Of a stretch of DNA of 64,000 bases, positions 1 to 10,700 are shown piece by piece. The translations under genes and the position numbers were made by a program. This DNA comes from CAYXZO01 sp964469505 (lineage in GTDB: Bacteria > Fidelibacterota > UBA8477 > JABMPR01), in the NCBI GenBank assembly GCA_964469505.1, contig CAYXZO010000002.1:1-64000 (forward strand). Reading direction: 5' to 3'. Numbering within the stretch: position 1 is the stretch's first letter; every line of letters starts with the position of its first letter. Under the pieces are notes generated by a model. That model ran no database searches. It saw only the letters and a list, made by a program, of their open reading frames with translations, and had not been told where the DNA came from.

Positions 1-1089
1 ACTGAAGGTGAAATCCATTTCGGGACCGCTGCCTTCCTTAGTGCCGTCCCCACCGGAACCTATATTCTCATCATTGTTCAGGACACGGGGACCGACGACA
101 CGGACCCCAGCGATGGTCGGCTGATATTGCATCTGAGCAATAGCAATCTCTCCGATGGCGGAGATCCAGGTTTTAATATTTCATCCTCAAATGACAACAT
201 TTGTTTGGTTAACGGTAACGGTGAACTCATCGATTTCGTGGCGGAAGGGACTACGGTGACCCCCTCCAGTTATTTAGGGACCAGCACCACCGTGACCTGG
301 AATAATCCCCCTTCGGACTGGGCCTCTAATAACGGCATCTATTTTACTAATGACGCCGGCGGCGGTTTTAACAATGACGATTATGCCGTGGGCTGGAATA
401 GAGTTACCGCCAGTGGATTCGGAAATCTTACCCCCGGGGGAGCCAACACTGGACAAGATGATTCTTCTCTTCCCGTTACCTTGATATCCTGGAGCGCTGA
501 AGCAGGGGTCGGTTACGCCAAACTCAGCTGGCAAACCGCTTCAGAGATTGAAAACTTAGGTTTCTTGATAGCCAGACGTCGTGCTTCTCAACTTGACTGG
601 AGTGTCATTGCCTCATATCTAACCAATCCGGATCTTAAAGGTTTGGGTTCCAGCACAACGGGAAAGTGCTATCAGTATATAGACCAGAAAGTGTATCCGG
701 GCGTTTACCAGTATCAATTACGCGATGTTGATTACCAGGGTAGGATAAAACGACATGAAATTCTAACGGTAAAAATCCCTGGACCAGAAAATTTGCGCGC
801 TTCCACCCCGCAAATCAGTAGCGTTTTCCCAAATCCCTTTAATTCACAGGTTACTATTCGGATTCACTTTGAAGCTCTCCACAAACCCATTCCAGTCCGG
901 GCAGAGATCTACTCTTTACAGGGGACACGCATAGCAACGTTGTGGGATGGTTACTGGAAAGCTGGCGATTATGAGCTATCCTGGCAAGGAACAAACGATG
1001 CAGGGGAAACCGTAACCGGCGGAGTTTACTGGTTCATGTTGCGCACTTCTGGTCGCACTCTAGCTCGTAAGCTCACATACTTGCCATAA
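1..1089 (+). CDS. Secreted protein with C-terminal type IX-like sorting domain (5' truncated)
   Basis: The frame is open from base 1, so only the C-terminal 362 residues of a larger protein are present. A first segment rich in Asn, Gly and Ser includes ICLVNGNGELIDFV, which resembles a lamin-tail-type domain. It is followed by SLPVTLISWSAE...LSWQTASEIENLGF, a block typical of the linker before the sorting domain in FCB secreted proteins. The last 90 residues are a FlgD-like Ig fold with VFPNPFN near its start and GGVYWFMLRT close to the end, the usual type IX-type C-terminal domain. The protein is therefore probably exported and surface attached or released. Its enzymatic role, if any, lies outside the window. 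It converges on the sensor kinase that ends at 1163. Confidence 0.8.
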   Translation, partial: TEGEIHFGTAAFLSAVPTGTYILIIVQDTGTDDTDPSDGRLILHLSNSNLSDGGDPGFNISSSNDNICLVNGNGELIDFVAEGTTVTPSSYLGTSTTVTWNNPPSDWASNNGIYFTNDAGGGFNNDDYAVGWNRVTASGFGNLTPGGANTGQDDSSLPVTLISWSAEAGVGYAKLSWQTASEIENLGFLIARRRASQLDWSVIASYLTNPDLKGLGSSTTGKCYQYIDQKVYPGVYQYQLRDVDYQGRIKRHEILTVKIPGPENLRASTPQISSVFPNPFNSQVTIRIHFEALHKPIPVRAEIYSLQGTRIATLWDGYWKAGDYELSWQGTNDAGETVTGGVYWFMLRTSGRTLARKLTYLP

Positions 1090-1162
1090 GGGCAAATTTA
1101 AAAGCCCAAGGTCTCCTTTTTCCCTACGATTTACACCGTTGGTTTTATTAAAAACAAAAATA

Positions 1163-2671
1163 TTAGTGGCTTATTTCATCCGCTGGAGGATCTGGTTCTT
1201 CTTCATAGCACGGCAGGGTAAAGAAAAAAGAACTCCCCTTCCCGGGAGTACTTTCCAGTTCCAGCTGTCGATTGTGTAGTTCCAGAATTCGTCTACATAT
1301 ACCTAATCCCAATCCGGTTCCTGGAATCCCTTGACGTTGAGCTTCATCTCCTCGATAGAAATTATCGAAAATCTTTTCCTGTTCCTCCGGAGCAATACCC
1401 GTTCCAGTGTCCTCCACCATCAGTCGTACCTCCCGGCCCTCTTTGGCAACCACCACTCTAATGGTACCACCGGCCGGAGTGTACTTTAAAGCATTGCTAA
1501 CCAGGTTATTAATCACCTGACGGATACGTAATGGATCAGCCAACACCAGTGCTCCCTCACTCCGGTACTTCCGCTCAAAAGTAAGTCCCTTGGCCTCAAT
1601 TTCCGGTAGGAACCTTAACATTACGTCTTCCACCAGCTCTTCCAGACTAAAAGCCTCTGGATGTACCGGCATCTGCCCGGTATCCAGGGTAGCTATGGCT
1701 GATAGGTCTTCAATTAACTGACTAAGTTGTTGAACTTGTTTGAACAAAGTTGTCAATTTCAGGGAAATATTCTCTTGGGAAAGGTGCTCCCAATGGTTTG
1801 CTAATGATTCCAAGTTGCCCTGAAGAATCGTCAATGGAGTCTGTAATTCATGGCTCATCTGGGCGATGAATTCTCGGCGAAACTGTTCTTTACGAGCCAA
1901 TTCTCCGAACATTGTCTCGATTTTGTCCATCATCTGCTCTAGATGAGTAGCAACCCGAGCAATCTCATCATTCCCGTTGCGCGGCAACTCCTCAACAGGT
2001 TCACCAAGGCGATAATCGCTCACAGCTTGATCTAACTGTTCCAGCCGACGGGTAAAGCGTAACCACAGGATGAATCCGGTCAGAGCAGCAATCAATAAGC
2101 TAAACAGAGCCGCTTTCCAGGCTACAGGGCCATATTCCTCCCACCAGGAAACGGGCTCATCGGGTCCGCCTTCCACAAGAGATACCAGTAGATATCCATG
2201 TTCAGCATCAGGTAAAGGAGCCGCTGAGAACACATAGTCAAGTTTCCGCGCCGTGGGAATAGGTAGTTCAATGGGGTATTCACTGGAATCCGCCATTATA
2301 AAACGTTTAATTGGTTCCAATGGAACCCGGGAATGATAAAGCTCAGAGGATTTCACATATCCACTGAAAGATAAAACATTGCCCTGTCCATCTAGGACGA
2401 AAAGCTCCATGCCAGGCAGTTCCTGAGCCAGGGAATCTAAAGTGGCCTGGAGTCGATGCGGATCTTGTAGAACGTCATTTTGAAATGCGGGTGCCAGCTC
2501 AGCGGCAATGGTCGCATACGCTTGCTGAGTATCAGCTTCGAGTATTTTGAGGATCCGGTGTTGATCCCACAACACCAGCGTAACACCGTTAATGATAAAT
2601 AAGAAAACCAGCAGTAAACTTACTTTGAAGGTGAGAGAGCTAAAAAACCGGTTTTTACCGGATGTGGTCAT
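1163..2671 (-). CDS. Sensor histidine kinase of the secreted-protein/PGA gene run
   Basis: This 502-residue protein has two membrane segments (about residues 15-35 and 186-206) flanking a periplasmic sensor region of about 150 residues. A HAMP linker follows, then a HisKA domain with the phospho-acceptor motif MSHELQTP, and an HATPase domain with NLVSNALKYTP (N box), EDTGTGI (G1) and GTGLGLGI (G2). It is a class I membrane kinase, expected to phosphorylate the response regulator whose gene ends 17 bases upstream. It is the last gene of the minus-strand run of secreted protein genes. The signal it senses is unknown; the context suggests cell-envelope or extracellular conditions. The HK assignment is secure, but membership of one transcript with the upstream protease genes is inferred from spacing only. 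Confidence 0.93.
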   Translation of the reverse strand: MTTSGKNRFFSSLTFKVSLLLVFLFIINGVTLVLWDQHRILKILEADTQQAYATIAAELAPAFQNDVLQDPHRLQATLDSLAQELPGMELFVLDGQGNVLSFSGYVKSSELYHSRVPLEPIKRFIMADSSEYPIELPIPTARKLDYVFSAAPLPDAEHGYLLVSLVEGGPDEPVSWWEEYGPVAWKAALFSLLIAALTGFILWLRFTRRLEQLDQAVSDYRLGEPVEELPRNGNDEIARVATHLEQMMDKIETMFGELARKEQFRREFIAQMSHELQTPLTILQGNLESLANHWEHLSQENISLKLTTLFKQVQQLSQLIEDLSAIATLDTGQMPVHPEAFSLEELVEDVMLRFLPEIEAKGLTFERKYRSEGALVLADPLRIRQVINNLVSNALKYTPAGGTIRVVVAKEGREVRLMVEDTGTGIAPEEQEKIFDNFYRGDEAQRQGIPGTGLGLGICRRILELHNRQLELESTPGKGSSFFFTLPCYEEEPDPPADEISH

Positions 2672-2688
2672 ACCTGCGTTTGCCTGGA

Positions 2689-3396
2689 TTAACCTTCGAG
2701 AGTGTCAGTGAATTTATATCCCACGCCCCACACAGTTAGGACGTACTTAGGCTGGGCAGGATTTTCTTCAATCTTGGAACGCAGACGATTTATATGAGTG
2801 TTGACGGTGTTTTGATAACCTTTGAAAGTATAATCCCATACCAGGTCCAGAAGCTGTTTGCGACTATACACCCGACCCGGTTGACGTGCCAATAAAGTCA
2901 ACAGTTTGAATTCCGTAGCGGTCAGATAAACCTCTTTGCCCTTTACAAAAACTCGATGAGTGTCTAACTCAATTAAAATGTCACCACGTTGGATACGGGG
3001 CATTGTATCGCGGGTGTCAACTTCCTTGTATGTATAGCGGCGGCGTGCGGCTTTAATGCGAGCCACTAGCTCAGAAATGCTGAAAGGCTTGGTGATGTAA
3101 TCATCACATCCAGCTTCCAGCCCTTCCACTTTATCCACATCCTCGTGACGGGCTGTGATCATAATTACCGGAGTATCAATATTCTCTTCCCGTAACCGTC
3201 TCACCATTTCAATACCGCTCATTTCCGGCAACATCCAATCCAGTAAAATCACACCGAAGTCATGGTTGCGGGCTTTCTGGAGGCCTGTCTCACCGTCCCT
3301 GGCTACCATTAATGAATACCCTTCGTAACCCAGATTTTCTTTCAACATGGAGATGATTTCCGGATCGTCTTCTACCAGCAGAATGTCCCGATCCAT
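2689..3396 (-). CDS. OmpR/PhoB-family response regulator
   Basis: This 235-residue regulator has an N-terminal receiver domain with the acidic pair EDD, the phospho-acceptor Asp in ILLDWMLPEMSG, a switch Thr in MITARHED, and Lys in ITKPFS. It ends in a winged-helix DNA-binding domain (TATEFKLLTLLARQPGRV...VNTHINRLRSKIE...VWGVGYKF). I place the start at MDRDILLV (3396) because GGAGG lies five bases before that ATG. An in-frame ATG seven codons upstream has no such site. The gene begins 14 bases after the stop of the C25 gene and precedes the kinase, so the pair probably forms a cognate two-component system. Its target promoters are not identifiable here. Confidence 0.93.
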   Translation of the reverse strand: MDRDILLVEDDPEIISMLKENLGYEGYSLMVARDGETGLQKARNHDFGVILLDWMLPEMSGIEMVRRLREENIDTPVIMITARHEDVDKVEGLEAGCDDYITKPFSISELVARIKAARRRYTYKEVDTRDTMPRIQRGDILIELDTHRVFVKGKEVYLTATEFKLLTLLARQPGRVYSRKQLLDLVWDYTFKGYQNTVNTHINRLRSKIEENPAQPKYVLTVWGVGYKFTDTLEG

Positions 3397-3410
3397 ATTG
3401 CCTCCATTGT

Positions 3411-6400
3411 TTACCATAATAAGCTCACTTTTGTCCAGCGACTATGGCCATCAAAGCCCAGGCGGGCTAAATATAAACCTGATGCAACCCTCCGCCGCTG
3501 ATTATCAATTCCGGCCCATTGAACCACATATCGACCGGGCTGGTTGACACTGTGTTCTTGTTGATAGACCATCTGCCCCAATGGATTATAAATTTCGAGC
3601 GTCACCACGCCCCCATTAGGCACGTCCAGGGTAAAATTAACTACCGGATTGAAAGGATTAGGAGCTACAGAGGTCAATTGGAAAGCTTGTGGAAGAACTG
3701 GTAGTTTGCTAACCAGACGTCGGCCTTCACTATCCACTACGATAAATCGTTCCAAAGGAGTGTAATTCCGGCCAGTGGTCAGAAGCGGAATTGAACCACT
3801 GTGGTTAGAGGTCCAATATCCCAGAACCCGGTAGCCACCTTGGATTTTGGCATGGGTAACTTCCAATCCCGGTTTAATTGCCGGCCAGACTATCTGCGCC
3901 TCAGTCTTCACGTCCACTTGAAAACCAGCTACTCCATCCGTGTGATCCATGTACAGCGTTCCTTGAAACCACCGCAACTTAGGCACTTCATAACTTGAAG
4001 TAGCTCTCGCCATACCCAGGCCCAGGATGGTTCGCACCATCTGAACCACATCACTTACATCTAGGGAAGAATCGGAACTAACATCGGCAGACCAGTATTC
4101 ACATTCGCCCACTGGATTGCGCCCCAGGATCGTATTTATGAGCAGCACCAAATCTTGGATATTGCGGCCACCATCATGATTCATGTCGCCTTTCATCCAC
4201 CCTGGACAGGGCAGAATGGTATCAACCCGGGTCGTGAAGAAAATGGCTGTTTCATCGCCTAACGGCATAGCCGTAACCGGATAGGTATTGTTGAAAGTGT
4301 ACTCCAGTCCAACGGTGCCGGTCTGGTTCTCGATGCCGATAGTGGCATAGTTACCATAGGAAGAGGCCCAACCGTTACCGGCATCAACATTGTTAAAGGT
4401 TTTATATTGAATCAGGATGTCCCCATCACCAGTTTGACTGTAATACAGGGGATCATACAGAATAATCTCAAAGGTTTCCAGACTGCCGTCGAAACGGTTA
4501 ATCATACGATCGAATTCGATTATAAAACGATGGTCAATGGCATCGAAGTAGGTGTAAACCCCAGCATTTCCACCCAGCTTTAGATCATCCCAAAAAGCCG
4601 CTACCATAGGACTGGGGCCGAGCGCACCGGGAAGACGCCAATTTCGAAAAGTGGCCTGGGAACTGGTACCGAACGCAATGTAACCGTTGGAACCGATGGA
4701 AATCTCATTGTAGTTCTGACCATAGAAACCAAAAGTGAAAGGCAGGGTGACAGTCTCGATATCTTCCTGATTGTCACCATAATCGGAAAGCGGCACAAGT
4801 ATCCCACTCCCTCCCAAACTGGGTGAAATCTCAACCCAGTCATACACCGGAGCTAAGGCATAAGCTGAATCACCGCTATCATAGCAGAAATAGCCGTATG
4901 CATCGGGACCTAACGGATCACTTTGGGTGGGAGTGCCAATGGGTAAGTTAAAAAACAAGTGTTGGATGAATCCGCTATTATCGGTGAAAATCAGCTCCAA
5001 AGGTAGTTGCAGCCCCACAGTCGTTTGGGTGCTGATAGCTACCTGGAAGGGTGAATTCTGATTATCCAAGGCCTCTTGCGGAGCGCCGTCACTAAATACG
5101 GCAGTAGAGTCCAATATCTCCAAATATTCATGATGAGACCGCAATATTGCCGTTAATCCTGAGGTTCCCGTCCGCCCCAAATTCAGAGCATAGATAATCA
5201 AGTTAGCGGTTTCACCGGGATCGAAGGAGGGCGGATCCTGCCCCTGCTCAGCCAGGTCCTCGAGGGCAATGGCCGGAGCATAGACGGGGAGGTGTTGATG
5301 ATCTTCCCATACGAAACCTGTTCCCACAAATCGAAAACTGAAATCCACTTCACCCATCCCCGGGTAGTCAGGGGGCAGAGTAATGGTGATGGGGCCCACC
5401 TGGATGCTGTCCCCGGCTGGTACTGCGGTGAAAGTGAAGTTTTGGCTTACCGTATCACCTCCTGCAGCGGCCCCTAATTCTACCGTCAGGTTATTAACCG
5501 TTGTATCGCCTGCATTATAAACCATAAAAGATACCTGGGCACTTTCACCCGGGTTGAGCAAACCATCGCCGTTGTCATCTACGACCAATGCTGCTCCCAA
5601 GCTGGGGAGAAAAGCACCGTCAGCTACCACCACCTGGCGTTGCACCGGGACAGCATTGTGACTGGTCACAGTTAACAGAAGGGGTGCCGTGCCTCGAATA
5701 TCAAGGGGCAGTTCTACAAATCCCTGTTCATCAGTGAAACCGGAAACCGCCACACTGTCGGAGTCCTGCAGCAAGCTCACCCAGGCTTGAGCAATCGGCC
5801 CACCAAAAGCATCCTGCACTTGAACCGCTAGCCAATGTACTGTTCGCGGCACCGTGTCGGGCGCAAATACGGTGAGACTCTGGGGTACACCGGTCCATAA
5901 CTCCAGCCCCGGATCTCCCATCAGGTTGTTCCAGTGGGAGAAAATCTCCACATAATTGTGCTCATCATCCGGGAAACTGAGATTCAAATTAATCCAACCC
6001 CGGGCCAGGGCCTGGCCGGCATAATACAGCCCCTCGTTGAAAATCCCCTGATAGATCCCACCATCTACACAGTTGTTGTATGACGTATGAGTTCCCGAGG
6101 TAGCCGTACCCACTGCAGCAATTCCCCCTTTGGGTACGGTAGGTGTCCCTGCCCGCAAGAAAGCTTCACTCCGAGCAGCCGATTCACTCCGAAAACTGCC
6201 GGTACCACAGGTAATCAAAGTAACGAAAGGCAATTTGAAGCCGTTATTCAGGGCATTGGTGTTGGAATTTCCCCAGTTGCTCATTCCCAACCAACCCCGG
6301 TAGTTGAAAAAGGAAACGCCCTGGTTTAGACCATTGGCCATCTGGGACACAAATGAACCGGAATACACAGTGATGTTATTGGTAAATCCCACATTGGCCG

Positions 6401-7589
6401 AAGCTTCATCAATGAACTGGTTGGTCGTGACGGTAGATTGACCGGTAATGGAAGGATCTCCCACTAACAAAGCACGGGTGAACCAGGTGGGATCATCCAA
6501 GTAAGGGGTCTTTTCATAATTAAGAATTTTGCTGATGATGGTAGCCAATTGGGTAGTGGTTTGAAAACTCAAGCGACCAATAAAAGCATCGGCGATATAA
6601 TCTTGGCCCGCCAGATGGGTGTACGGGTGATCTCCTTCACCGCTGTAGCCTGACCAGGATTCGGTCCAGGTCGGGAGGCTATAGGTTCCCTGTGCATCAC
6701 CCACCAGACAGATAAACTCCGGTGGATTAGGCCAGTTATCATAGGCGCTCTGGATATAATTCTTAATAGAGGAAGTGGTGGTTCCCGTCTGGCTGGTAGT
6801 GGCCACATGAACCTCGAAGCCCTTTTCCCGCTTCCAGGTCACCAGATTGTTCACTAATCCCACCACCCCAAAATTGTCGGGTTCGATAAACAGATAGCAG
6901 GGTTTCTGATAGTTGCCATTGGCTACCAGGGCATAGTTGGGGACCAGCGCTTGATACAAAGGTTCGAAGAAACGAGAGATGGGGCGAGAGGGCGGAGTCA
7001 GCGGTTCCTCTGTGGTCACCTCCACTGACAGTTCACGGATTGCCCGCAGTTCATGCGTGTGGGGATTATATTGAAAAGGCGAAATCGTTACAGGCACTAC
7101 CGTCAAATCCCGCATCTGAATGCGATCACCCAGCTTCACTACTTCTTCAGGAAACCAGGCATTACGGCGATAAAGTTCCGGATCGGGTCCTTGTGCGGCC
7201 GGTGCGATCTGGTTTTCCAACTGCTCGGCAATGACCGGTGCTAGGTTGATATTGTTCAACTCTTCTTCAGCTTCTGCAGTATAAGTCACATTCACCTGGC
7301 CCTGGGCTGGAACCGCAACCAGAACAGTCACCACTGGTATATCGGGGGCCCCTAATTCCCGACGTTGTCCGCTCTGGGGCAGAACAATCCGCTGAAAAGT
7401 GCCAGCTTCAAGCTGAACTGTACCCAACTGAAAATCCGGTAACACATACCGGAGCTGAGTCATCGTAGAGGTAACTGAAGTGGCTTCAATGCCTTGCTGC
7501 CGATATATAGGTTGGCGGTTATTAGGTTGAGTTGCCAGCACTAATACCGGTAACAGATAGATAAATTTAACCTGGCGCAGTATTCCCAT
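3411..7589 (-). CDS. Gingipain-like C25 family protein with dockerin-like and sorting domains
   Basis: About 1392 residues. The start at 7589 (MGILRQVKFIYLLPVLVLA) is chosen because AAGGAAGG sits eight bases upstream and it opens directly into a signal peptide. In order: a C25-type propeptide region, a C25 peptidase-like domain (about residues 230-620, with FICLVGDAQGTYSLPTW, DYIADAFIGRLS and LITCGTGSF), Ig-like regions, a NIDO-like beta domain (about 900-1110, IGSNGYIAFG...AAFWDDL), a dockerin-like pair (GDMNHDGGRNIQDL and ADVSSDSSLDVSDV, about 1130-1195), and a FlgD-like sorting domain with APNPFNP. The nucleophile Cys is present near residue 461, but the block that holds the catalytic His in gingipains reads NYRGWLGMSNW and lacks His. 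Protease activity is therefore uncertain. A possible own promoter lies upstream. Confidence 0.85.
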   Translation of the reverse strand: MGILRQVKFIYLLPVLVLATQPNNRQPIYRQQGIEATSVTSTMTQLRYVLPDFQLGTVQLEAGTFQRIVLPQSGQRRELGAPDIPVVTVLVAVPAQGQVNVTYTAEAEEELNNINLAPVIAEQLENQIAPAAQGPDPELYRRNAWFPEEVVKLGDRIQMRDLTVVPVTISPFQYNPHTHELRAIRELSVEVTTEEPLTPPSRPISRFFEPLYQALVPNYALVANGNYQKPCYLFIEPDNFGVVGLVNNLVTWKREKGFEVHVATTSQTGTTTSSIKNYIQSAYDNWPNPPEFICLVGDAQGTYSLPTWTESWSGYSGEGDHPYTHLAGQDYIADAFIGRLSFQTTTQLATIISKILNYEKTPYLDDPTWFTRALLVGDPSITGQSTVTTNQFIDEASANVGFTNNITVYSGSFVSQMANGLNQGVSFFNYRGWLGMSNWGNSNTNALNNGFKLPFVTLITCGTGSFRSESAARSEAFLRAGTPTVPKGGIAAVGTATSGTHTSYNNCVDGGIYQGIFNEGLYYAGQALARGWINLNLSFPDDEHNYVEIFSHWNNLMGDPGLELWTGVPQSLTVFAPDTVPRTVHWLAVQVQDAFGGPIAQAWVSLLQDSDSVAVSGFTDEQGFVELPLDIRGTAPLLLTVTSHNAVPVQRQVVVADGAFLPSLGAALVVDDNGDGLLNPGESAQVSFMVYNAGDTTVNNLTVELGAAAGGDTVSQNFTFTAVPAGDSIQVGPITITLPPDYPGMGEVDFSFRFVGTGFVWEDHQHLPVYAPAIALEDLAEQGQDPPSFDPGETANLIIYALNLGRTGTSGLTAILRSHHEYLEILDSTAVFSDGAPQEALDNQNSPFQVAISTQTTVGLQLPLELIFTDNSGFIQHLFFNLPIGTPTQSDPLGPDAYGYFCYDSGDSAYALAPVYDWVEISPSLGGSGILVPLSDYGDNQEDIETVTLPFTFGFYGQNYNEISIGSNGYIAFGTSSQATFRNWRLPGALGPSPMVAAFWDDLKLGGNAGVYTYFDAIDHRFIIEFDRMINRFDGSLETFEIILYDPLYYSQTGDGDILIQYKTFNNVDAGNGWASSYGNYATIGIENQTGTVGLEYTFNNTYPVTAMPLGDETAIFFTTRVDTILPCPGWMKGDMNHDGGRNIQDLVLLINTILGRNPVGECEYWSADVSSDSSLDVSDVVQMVRTILGLGMARATSSYEVPKLRWFQGTLYMDHTDGVAGFQVDVKTEAQIVWPAIKPGLEVTHAKIQGGYRVLGYWTSNHSGSIPLLTTGRNYTPLERFIVVDSEGRRLVSKLPVLPQAFQLTSVAPNPFNPVVNFTLDVPNGGVVTLEIYNPLGQMVYQQEHSVNQPGRYVVQWAGIDNQRRRVASGLYLARLGFDGHSRWTKVSLLW

Positions 7590-7621
7590 AACGAATGCCT
7601 TCCTTTTATGTTTCCCGTGGG

Positions 7622-7649
7622 AATATAGGAGTTTCCCTCTTAGCCTCAA
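7622..7649 (-). promoter_or_regulatory. Possible sigma70-type promoter before the distal C25 gene
   Basis: On the minus strand TTGAGG (7644-7649) and TATATT (7622-7627) are separated by 16 bases, inside the 119-base gap between two C25 genes. This is the largest gap in the run. A small palindrome, TTCCCGTGGGAA, overlaps its downstream edge at 7612-7623. The match is modest, so this is only a candidate internal promoter for the C25 gene and the two-component genes. Confidence 0.25.
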
Positions 7650-7708
7650 ATGAGACCAGTGTAACATTTTAATCACCACCTGTGTATTAAGCACTTACCA
7701 GAACAGAG

Positions 7709-10700
7709 CTATTTCAGGAGAGTGATTTTTTTCAGCTGCTTTCCATACGGCGTTTGCAGCACCAGGAAATAGAGTCCACTTGGTAACTCCCCGCTGTTCC
7801 AGCGAAGGTATATTTTTTCACCTCGGGCTTCAGTTTGGTATCCCTGCAAACTCAAACCACGCCCCAACAAATCATATAAAAACAACCGGTAAGACATCCC
7901 GGCGGGTATTTCCAGCGGGATGGTCAACTGTCCGTTAAAAGGATTGGGATATGGCTGTCCCAATCGGAAAGAGCGAACCACCTGGGGTGGGTGAGGGCGT
8001 GTTGTGGAATAATACCCCGCCGGCGGAGTAGTGGTAAAACGTATCGCCCGTCCAGCAGTGAGAGGCGCTGCTCCAGGGGCATACCGTTGGTCATAAACAT
8101 ACTGTACTCCATCATTCTGCCAGGGGCCTTCAATACCAACAGTGGAGTGATTGTTATTCTGATCCACGTCGTTGACTTCGTAGTACTGGAATTCAATTAC
8201 GCCGGAACCATCGCTTCCACTAAGTTGTGCCGGATCGTAAAGCAAAACCTCAAAGGTCTCTTGGTCCGCATGGTTGTCGTAACGGTTATAAGCCTGATAC
8301 CATTCCACTACGAAAGCTCCGATATCTGGGCGATACTCAGTATAAATATTAATCTGCCCCCCTTCGGGGAAATCAAGGTCATCCCAGAACGGTGCCACCA
8401 TGGCATCTGGCCCCAAGGGACCGGGAATGGCCCAATTACGGAAGTAGGCTATATTCGTTGGTACGAAGGACAACCAACCGTTGGAACAGATGGTTAAGCT
8501 GTCATAGTCGGTGCCGAAAAAAGGAAAACTGAACGGCAGGGCTATCCTGACAAGGTCATCATCTCCCAGAACCAAATGCTGAGCAGTAGGTGAATCGACC
8601 AGTTCAACCCACTGGTATTGGGGTGCTTCTGGATAACCGACATCGGTATTATCGTATGCCCAATAGCCGAACCGGCAAGGAGGCGTGGGCTCGTCGGCGT
8701 TTCCCGAACCGGCTCTGAGAATCAAGCGACGCTGCAAAAACGGCGCGGTTTGTCCCTGGGTCCGCACCAGGATATCGAAAGGTACTCCGCTACCGGGAGC
8801 CACCTCACTCAGCATTCCTCCCACCAAACTGTCGCTGAAAACTAGTTGACCGTTTTGCAGAACAGCCGCCCCAAGGGAATCGGTCAATTGTACATAATCC
8901 ACTGGCGTACAGAGAGTAAACTCCAAGGGCAACGGGTTTGTGGCGGGCAATTCCAGCTGCCCCCGCAACTTCAATGTGAAAGCTGAGCCGGGAAGCAAAA
9001 CCGAATCCTGGGGAATCAACTCCAGGAAAACCCGTCTAGCTGCCAGGGGAATACTCAGGGCATGAGCACTGCCATTAATCACCAACTGGCCCCCTAACAC
9101 CCTGGGCCCAAAAGGCAACACCGGCGCCGCCAGATTGGGCCCCAAGGTTAATGCACCAGCTGGTAAACTCGATAGGCTGAAAGTCACACTGTAGTCAGCA
9201 TCAGGGACCGCTAATTCTACCTGAACATTGGAAGCACTAGGTCCGGTATTCCATATCACCGGCTGCCATTCAGGAAGGCCTGGGAATAATTCAACCTGCC
9301 ATGGGCCCGGCTGTAAATCGGTGCCGGCAGTCAGGGGAATGGTCAATGTTTTAGGCTTGTAACCGGGAGCCGTAAGCGTTAGTTCCAGCTCGTTAATTCC
9401 CTCCCCTGCCGCATATTGGAAAGATCCTCCCTGAAATGGATATACTTGCACCAGACCATGGTCCCAACGGCCAGCACCGATTAGTCTGTCACCCGCTCGC
9501 AAGGCGAATACTCCCCGCGGGGCTTGGGGTAAAGAAAAACTGAAGTAACCATCCGCACCGTCGAAGGCGGGCAGGTCGGCTTCGGTAACGGCCAATTCTC
9601 CCGGTGTTCCCAACCAGACAGGTAAACTAGGATCACCAATAATGTTGTACGTATGGAAATAGAAATCCACCATTCCACCTGGTTCGGCTTCATCGGGAAA
9701 TTCCCGTTGCAATTCAAACTTGGCCGCCAACAAGGCCGGTCCCAGTTCAACCACACGCCCTTCAAGCAAAGCATCCCAGATACCGCTGTTCATGGCGTTG
9801 TTATACTTGGTACGGGTGTGCAAATCCGAAGGAGCAATCACCGCCACCGCGCCGGAGGGATTGGAAACGGTGCCCCGGGCCAGTAAGGCCTCGGCGAAAC
9901 AGGGATCCACGGGACTATCGAAACGTCCGCTACCGCACACGAAGCTGAAAAACACGGGAAGCTGGTAGCCGTTGTTCAAACTGCCCTGGCCAGCCACATC
10001 GAAATCCGAGACGTGGAAGCGGGGGTAATGCCAACCATGGGAATCGCCCCAGCCCCGGTAGTTGACAATTCCCACCCCGGCATTGATGGCATCCCGAATA
10101 GGATCGGGAGCTGTCACCGGCGGAAAGAAAATCGTGTCCACCTGGGTGTAACCAAAAGCCTCCAGGCGTTGTTGTAGCCAGCGGGAAGTCCATACGGGCG
10201 TCAGAATCACACCCGCATCGGCATAATTTCCCGCCACCAATAGAGCGTGTTCCAACCAATCACTACCAGAGTATGGATTTTCACAATACTGGATGGTTTT
10301 ATTGATCACTACCGCCAATTCATATTGGGTATCCACCGGCCAGCGGCCGATGAAGGCATCCGGCAAATAATCATTTCCCCGAAACATAACATAGGGCAGG
10401 TCGGAGACATCGTTGGCAGCCCCTATTGAGAAGGAAGGCAAGGCAAAGGCACCGGTTACATCTCCAATGAGCAGCACATATTCCAGATTATGATCGGCGG
10501 CAAACTGAGCGATGTAAGCTTGTATTTCGGAGGCGGAAGACCCGGTGACGCTTAATGGAGTAATCGTAACTCGAAACCCCTGCCGTTCTTTGAATTGGCG
10601 AAAAAGGTCCAGATATGGAGATGAAACGGCGTTATCCGCCCCGATTATGAGATAATGCCCCCGCTGGAAAGTCTGCCAGGGGTAATCTCGGCTATGTTCG

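Noticed and set aside
1090..1162. Terminator between the converging first gene and the sensor kinase
   Set aside because: Only a four-base stem (GGGC/GCCC) with an A/T loop is present, which is too weak to call.
7991..8497. A 168-codon plus-strand frame opposite a C25 gene
   Set aside because: Antisense to the NIDO-like and sorting-domain coding region, with no ribosome binding site and no recognisable product.
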